Positions 62,801 to 64,000 of a stretch of 64,000 bases of DNA are shown here, in pieces (position 1 is the stretch's first letter; every line of letters begins with the position of its first letter). The notes under the pieces were generated by a model that was not told the DNA's origin, made no database searches, and saw only the letters and a program-made list of their open reading frames with translations. A program made the position numbers and the translations under genes. This stretch comes from Aurelia coerulea (lineage: Eukaryota > Cnidaria > Scyphozoa > Semaeostomeae > Ulmaridae): contig CM076959.1 in assembly GCA_039566865.1 (NCBI GenBank), positions 18,212,501 to 18,276,500 on the forward strand, written 5' to 3'.

Positions 62801-63621
62801 ATCGTTTCTCTTTCGCTACATTCGTATAGGAAGACTCTTAACTCGTTGTGAGCTGTCTTACCAATGGAGCGACAGCAAAGTTGGCTGTATTTTTTTAATT
62901 ATACTTTATATGGTATTCATATAATGATAAGAACTTGTGATTAACCTATGCCAACTAGGTATATTGCAAGGAAACAGTTTCAGATATGTGGCCCATGCGA
63001 TACGCTTGCTGGTCTGAAGTACCAAAGTAATCTACCGACCAGAAGTTTTTTATGTGAACAGCATGATGAAAAACGTACTCTTTCAGTGTCATAATGCTCT
63101 TATATGGTGTATATATTCAGTATCTTTATTTTAAATATGTAGTTAGTATTTTCAACGTTCCGTACAAGTCAGGGCGGGCTGGGGAAGAGGGGGGGGGGGC
63201 AAAAACCAAGCAAACCCTAGCACTTGGTGTTACAAATGTCAGCCTTCCTCGGACAAAAATCCACCATAAGTCGGGCAAAAACTTTGGCAAACAATGGACT
63301 AATTATCGGGTAGCCCTTCAAATTTTATCATCCCGTACGCTTATGACGTTTCGCTTTCGTCTCATCGGTGCAGGTAGGCCTAAAATTTTTGTGAAATTTA
63401 TAAACGATGAAGCAAAAGTGCAGTTGACTTTGTTTTGGAAATCCTTCATGATGTTTTATGCATTTAGAGAAGGGAGTTTGCGATTAACGATTAGTCACAA
63501 AGGACGGTATGTAGTAACTTTTATTTGTTATTTTAATGATCAATTTATTTCACTTACCCGCAGTCGAGTTTATAATAATAATAATGAGTAACGTGGCAAA
63601 TGATGCTTCGTTCCCTTTCAT
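19139..63621 (-). CDS. Giant secreted mucin/proteoglycan-like matrix protein, about 9,318 residues
   Basis: Minus-strand coding join, 5' to 3': 63621-63558, 60022-57996, 56489-56255, 55215-52722, 51680-50810, 50149-45712, 45016-44600, 43465-42398, 41043-40754, 39630-34407, 33731-33396, 33035-32839, 32548-27784, 26826-26585, 25707-25107, 23826-19139. Every junction has GT...AG and matching phase (intron phases 1,0,1,2,0,1,1,1,0,1,1,0,1,0,1); the total is 27,957 bases with no internal stop, ending TAG. Order of regions: signal peptide; acidic Ser-Gly region with Lys/His clusters; Gly repeats; Pro/Gln-rich region with a Cys-rich module; long Thr-rich repeats; Asp-rich tail. Expected to be heavily O-glycosylated and extracellular (inference from composition and signal peptide). 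Likely role: structural gel, cuticle, mesoglea or skeletal matrix. No enzyme or von Willebrand-type mucin domain is visible. Additional tiny exons could exist. Confidence 0.85.
23827..25106 (-). other. Intron 15
   Basis: Contains the LINE tail at 24460-24770 and a stretch rich in aatca/cagt units (24000-24110) resembling a degraded simple repeat. Confidence 0.5.
24460..24770 (-). pseudogene. 3' end of a non-LTR retrotransposon (LINE) ORF2
   Basis: Minus strand, 24697 down: MKTSIIQKALAFHGAKIWNE then LSRKAKQAPPTSSF, the typical C-terminal tail of CR1/L2/Jockey-type reverse transcriptases (family pattern: K-S-hydrophobic-xx-G-x-K-x-WN-x-L). Upstream NSDCNTISLRNADTD is interrupted by a stop. Same strand as the host gene. 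A dead, 5'-truncated copy. Confidence 0.65.
25107..25707 (-). CDS. Giant gene exon 15 (residues 7557-7756)
   Basis: Tyr/Asn/Gln-rich start AYNPNQYNGNP, then LPWMEGKNDEVPYSQYY (a late YLEGKED-type motif), and a charged, possibly helical end SYQQYLDEFYASFKDKDL. Phase 0 in, 1 out. Confidence 0.8.
25755..26018. mobile_element. Short inverted-terminus element in intron 14
   Basis: aatcttgttcgggatact at the left and agtatcccgaacaaaatcc at the right are inverted. About 264 bases, no coding capacity. Confidence 0.45.
26118..26532. mobile_element. MITE of about 415 bases in intron 14
   Basis: Left end taaggcctagtttaaacatc and right end gatgtttatactgggcctaa are inverted repeats of about 30 bases, and tgccgt follows both. 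The interior also has partial inverted copies (aaacgttgtt, cgttgttgtgtcg). Confidence 0.6.
26585..26826 (-). CDS. Giant gene exon 14 (residues 7476-7556)
   Basis: Pro/Gln/Glu-rich, with AGVSVEEPTTDGD near the middle. Acceptor ttatttcttgtag, donor aag|gtaaga, phase 1 in and 0 out. Confidence 0.8.
26827..27783 (-). other. Intron 13
   Basis: About 960 bases, AT-rich. I see no element with clear ends and no extra exon. Confidence 0.4.
27784..32548 (-). CDS. Giant gene exon 13: Thr-rich with YLEGKED motifs (residues 5888-7475)
   Basis: First half is a Thr/Ser/Ala mucin-type region. The second half carries a spaced acidic motif, consensus GYLEGKEDDEAVYG, about eight times, three of them in a 66-residue tandem repeat (28720-29315). 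GVSVEEP appears twice and again in exon 14. Phase 0 in, 1 out. Confidence 0.85.
28720..29315 (-). repeat. 198-base coding tandem repeat, about 3 copies
   Basis: Each 66-residue unit starts GYLEEKEDNEAVYG and includes RxGET, KYPANN and TAAQSGPT. The copies are diverged enough to align easily but not recent. Confidence 0.8.
32839..33035 (-). CDS. Giant gene exon 12 (residues 5822-5887)
   Basis: 66 residues, Thr/Pro-rich, ending STKPTEYEIVPP. Acceptor ttttccttttag, donor ccg|gtaagt, phase 1 in and 0 out. Confidence 0.8.
33396..33731 (-). CDS. Giant gene exon 11 (residues 5710-5821)
   Basis: 336 bases, phase 1 both ends. Opens GGKSTADLDAIFAKIATW, a second copy of the module closing exon 10, and ends in a Thr run. 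Skippable in frame. Confidence 0.85.
33732..34406 (-). other. Intron 10
   Basis: About 675 bases. A short inverted pair (gaagactggtcccctcctg / gaggccagtcgaggc, 33867-33905) is the only structure noticed. Confidence 0.35.
34407..39630 (-). CDS. Giant gene exon 10: Thr-rich repeat block (residues 3969-5709)
   Basis: The largest exon, 5,224 bases. Thr exceeds every other residue. Several repeat families lie in series: a 13-residue unit TTTEKTEMPQAVQ (about 38020-38260), a duplicated block of about 110 residues with LAEMLLNSKPTSA (37450-38030), a unit with STKVDRITWEV (36480-36830), and a unit with KPEVITVIE (35590-35940). The last 250 residues are less repetitive and charged, and end with a STADLDRIFANLATW module that recurs in exon 11. 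Confidence 0.85.
39631..40753 (-). other. Intron 9, with a split MITE and paired SINE heads
   Basis: Holds the inverted tRNA-like pair (39825-40175). Pieces of the ATAGACC MITE lie on either side of its left half (atcgaacgatatttgtg at 39763 and aatagctaaaaggtctat at 40033), suggesting nested insertion. Confidence 0.5.
39825..40175. mobile_element. Head-to-head tRNA-derived SINE pair (foldback)
   Basis: Plus strand 39834-39890 shows agctcagtcggtagagc, an anticodon-like stem ctgc/gcag with a 7-base loop, and a T-arm gcgagtttgaaattcgc. Minus strand 40172-40111 shows agctcagttggtagagc and cgagtttcaaactcg. Inner flanks (ccatttgtcgaaaaattta) are also inverted. Acceptor stems are not intact, so these are SINE heads, not tRNA genes. 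Confidence 0.6.
40754..41043 (-). CDS. Giant gene exon 9 (residues 3872-3968)
   Basis: 97-residue exon: GNEQKDSKGLSDEGELQEYG then Thr-rich QTTTKRPTTAKDVVMKK. No tandem repeat. Acceptor tttttcaatag, donor aag|gtaagg, phase 1 in and 0 out. Confidence 0.8.
41930..42349. mobile_element. Tc1/mariner-like MITE in intron 8 (420 bases)
   Basis: CAGTAAATCCCCGCATATAA at one end and its inverse with one change at the other, flanked by TA on both sides. A sister copy in the opposite orientation is at 55764-56185. Confidence 0.75.
42398..43465 (-). CDS. Giant gene exon 8 (residues 3516-3871)
   Basis: 1,068 bases, phase 1 at both ends. Thr/Asn/Gln/Pro-rich, with four tandem copies of a 15-residue unit KYGTPTARQSKEPTV (42720-42890) and a more acidic end. 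The donor aaag|gttcgt is weak but its phase is required by exon 9; reading through would stop within two codons. Confidence 0.8.
44094..44580. mobile_element. Palindromic MITE family, copy 3 (intron 7)
   Basis: atagggctcaaatctttaaa at the left and tttgagccctatgct at the right. The interior matches the copies at 1478 and 13198 (gacgtcaccaaatttctaaa, ctacagatttctgcttgcc). Confidence 0.65.
44600..45016 (-). CDS. Giant gene exon 7 (residues 3377-3515)
   Basis: 417 bases, phase 1 at both ends, so it can be skipped without a frame change. Contains two copies of a 39-residue unit beginning YATGQRPTYPQTTSQQ and ending PSQPVQKP, and a Thr/Gln-rich end. Confidence 0.85.
45017..45711 (-). other. Intron 6
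   Basis: About 700 bases, AT-rich. A small cluster of aactaggtt and its variants (45489-45540) is the only pattern seen. Confidence 0.35.
45712..50149 (-). CDS. Giant gene exon 6: Pro/Gln-rich with Cys module (residues 1898-3376)
   Basis: In order: Thr/Ala-rich start with TRKKKRKK; NCTFGGPCPPKKHKKKKHHK; Pro/Gln-rich, partly PGP-like region; a Cys module (about 49010-49175) with two copies of CQ-x2-SC-x2-CP-x3-CIP; long Gln-rich region; a Lys/His cluster (GKKKKKHKHKIKYP); then about four copies of a 46-47 residue repeat carrying SSRPTSKYGT and TYPTYKQQPTSAQ. Phase 0 in, 1 out. Confidence 0.85.
46090..46770 (-). repeat. Coding repeat of about 140 bases, 4-5 copies
   Basis: Unit has KYGT, NQTYPTYKQ and AEQNNTQ(S/P)SEVLSSRPT in fixed order. 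Outer copies are more diverged than the central three. Confidence 0.8.
50150..50809 (-). other. Intron 5
   Basis: 660 bases between phase-0 exons. Nothing recognised. Confidence 0.35.
50810..51680 (-). CDS. Giant gene exon 5: Gly-rich repeats (residues 1607-1897)
   Basis: Four tandem copies of a 20-residue unit, consensus GAGGAPTGAKITGNRVGGST, then Thr/Pro stretches, an SGSDTDSGSGS acidic Ser-Gly block and a basic HRGGRKKKKHRKLK cluster. Acceptor cttctacag, donor cag|gtaagc. Phase 2 in, 0 out. Confidence 0.85.
51265..51515 (-). repeat. 60-base coding tandem repeat x4
   Basis: Encodes the AKITGNRVGGS unit. Copies differ at a few positions each, mostly in the two residues after GG and in the segment after NRV. 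Confidence 0.85.
52173..52345. repeat. Tandem duplication, 86-base unit x2 (intron 4)
   Basis: gtctgtctcagattatgtgt, cacgtgaaaatgcccgcg and gaactgttttgca occur identically in both units. An older copy lies at about 4440. Confidence 0.75.
52466..52612. mobile_element. Short MITE of 147 bases (intron 4)
   Basis: caataaacaattacgctaaa and agatggcggcgaggaactt on the left are mirrored on the right with a few changes, giving arms of about 40 bases. Confidence 0.65.
52722..55215 (-). CDS. Giant gene exon 4: acidic Ser-rich region (residues 776-1606)
   Basis: Early TRRDIP dibasic site, then a GAG-type site DDDTGSGDND. Around 54705-54835 on the minus strand lies an octapeptide-scale repeat of the type SSE(D/N/I)S(P/R)ENSSE. 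Near the 3' end is a more ordered part with four cysteines (QCVGISVADCIGAG and CPNCDK) and valine-rich LNVPVNGQEFGVQVNG. A Lys-rich stretch with a short Thr run follows. Phase 1 in, 2 out. Confidence 0.85.
55764..56185. mobile_element. Tc1/mariner-like MITE in intron 3 (422 bases)
   Basis: CAGTAAATCC and GGATTTACTG ends with TA flanks. The interior (cctgtttcagtttgata, cagttggctgttaaagttt) is the inverse of the copy at 41930-42349, which fixes its opposite orientation. Confidence 0.75.
56255..56489 (-). CDS. Giant gene exon 3 (residues 698-775)
   Basis: Starts ASKRSRIGEALLSAALKESA, one of the few segments that could fold as a helix. It then has RFPKRKGKRATDEDEEN, a basic-to-acidic switch with a possible KGKR cleavage site. 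Acceptor tccattttcag; weak donor gcag|gtttgt. Phase 0 in, 1 out. Confidence 0.8.
57030..57960. repeat. 174-base satellite, about 4 copies, with a terminal inverted copy (intron 2)
   Basis: tcatcgttgtggtcggcctg starts at 57181, 57355 and 57529, and a diverged form at 57703, exactly 174 bases apart. Units share tactgttacag-like tracts, ggggatccaggagtgtcac and tggtttctttggtttcttca. From about 57815 to 57960 a partial copy runs in reverse (acaatagcaggccgac, gaaccaaagaaacca). The small frames inside are artefacts. Confidence 0.8.
57996..60022 (-). CDS. Giant gene exon 2: acidic Ser-Gly region (residues 22-697)
   Basis: Rich in Asp, Glu, Ser, Lys and His. Acid-flanked Ser-Gly sites recur (EEFSGSGESP, EGSGESGD, GPGSGSGEYA, EDGSGV, DDSGSGTHK), matching the known context for glycosaminoglycan attachment. 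RYRRD near 59060-59095 fits a furin site. A Lys/Arg/His cluster (NGKRKRKHHKKVKH) and a terminal basic stretch (SRRKRIKLVMEKRKRKAARS) alternate with acidic blocks. Phase 1 in, phase 0 out. Confidence 0.85.
60679..60725 (-). ncRNA. Degenerate hammerhead-like hairpin
   Basis: Minus strand: UUGACGA, then a seven-pair stem GUCCUGC/GCAGGAC closed by AUG, then GAAAU. It resembles the hammerhead core but has U for the first core C and an extra A before the stem. Probably a remnant of a Penelope-like or retrozyme-type element. Confidence 0.3.
61308..61418. repeat. Tandem duplication, 56-base unit x2
   Basis: gggttccctccggggttccc then cttggactaaatatttt, repeated without visible change, so recent. Confidence 0.8.
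62427..62640 (+). mobile_element. tRNA-derived SINE
   Basis: Head gtggcgcagtggtgtaat resembles a tRNA box A and gttcaatccctggtagagc a box B. The body continues through gcgatcccagcgcttggcgc to aaacaaacgaag. Inserted in intron 1, antisense to the gene. Confidence 0.6.
63558..63621 (-). CDS. Giant gene exon 1: signal peptide
   Basis: ATG at 63621-63619 opens MKGNEASFATLLIIIII, then NSTAG at the junction. The hydrophobic core is followed by small residues, a good signal peptidase site. Exon ends in phase 1 at g|gtaagt. This ATG is chosen because it is the only start with a signal-like segment and a phase that fits the next exon. Confidence 0.8.
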
Positions 63622-63758
63622 ATCCACAGTTACAAGAATCCTGCAATTGAATCATTTGGATAGTCTTCCAGCTCAATTTCCTCTTCGAATATCTGCAAAT
63701 TAAACATCAATCCCTCCTTGTGCATTGTTCTTTAATATCCTACATTCTATCCTCCATA

Positions 63759-63765
63759 AAAATAT
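63759..63765 (-). promoter_or_regulatory. Possible TATA-like element of the giant gene
   Basis: Minus-strand GTTATATTTTTAT about 140 bases upstream of the ATG. The flank is AT-rich, so this is weak. A non-coding first exon further upstream cannot be excluded. Confidence 0.25.
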
Positions 63766-64000
63766 AACGCCAAACTTTCGTAAACTAAATTCGCATCATT
63801 TCCTATTTTTCCGACCGTCAGTCGCTTGATCATTGTTCACGAACGCGGTGCGCGCGCAGTCCTGCATAATTAATTAGCTGCTCTTTGGTTTACGACCCGT
63901 TTTATTTTGGTGGGTACAGGTAGATCAAATCTTGCCGTATGTGACCACAAGATAAGTTGATAGTTAATTTGATAGGCGCTGCTCGATCTAACACCCCTAA

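Larger units (their letters stand above)
60023..63557 (-). other. Intron 1 (3.5 kb)
   Basis: Separates the signal-peptide exon from exon 2. Holds a hammerhead-like hairpin (60679-60725), a 56-base duplication, a SINE and a G-run repeat piece near 63180. The plus-strand frame 63094-63591 is antisense to exon 1 and unsupported. Confidence 0.6.

Noticed and set aside
63094..63591. 165-codon plus-strand frame at the right end
   Set aside because: Runs through a G-run repeat, overlaps exon 1 and its donor on the other strand, and has no domain or intron support.

Overview
This window looks like animal nuclear DNA. It has GT-AG introns in consistent phases, signal-peptide exons, tRNA-derived SINE heads, a LINE reverse-transcriptase tail and many short inverted-repeat (MITE-like) elements. 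A marine invertebrate, possibly a cnidarian, is my guess from the repeat types and protein style; the species cannot be fixed from sequence alone. All convincing genes lie on the minus strand, so they read from high to low coordinates.

The main object is one giant gene (63621 down to 19139). I traced 16 coding exons whose splice sites and phases all agree: 27,957 coding bases and about 9,318 residues. It starts with a signal peptide on its own small exon and ends in TAG. The product is a secreted, almost entirely low-complexity matrix or mucin-like protein. Its N-terminal third is acidic with Ser-Gly sites typical of glycosaminoglycan attachment, and has Lys/His clusters and dibasic cleavage sites. 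The middle is Pro/Gln-rich with a small Cys-rich module. The rest is a very long Thr/Ser/Pro region built from different tandem repeats, ending in an Asp-rich tail. I recognise no catalytic or standard adhesion domain.

Downstream is a second minus-strand gene (9133 to 6510, 391 residues). It has the same plan: a signal-peptide exon ending in phase 1, then one long acidic exon with dibasic sites. A third minus-strand coding exon (298 to 1) is cut by the window edge. It also starts in phase 1 and encodes a charged segment. The three form a head-to-tail array of probable extracellular matrix genes.

Between the genes (308-6509 and 9134-19138), and inside the giant gene's introns, the DNA is packed with non-autonomous elements: foldback palindromes, TA-flanked and TTAA-flanked MITEs, a 500-base palindromic family in three copies, a 180-base family in at least four copies, SINE heads, a 174-base satellite and a hammerhead-ribozyme-like motif. 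The long exons seem free of insertions. No plus-strand gene, true tRNA, rRNA or CRISPR array was found.
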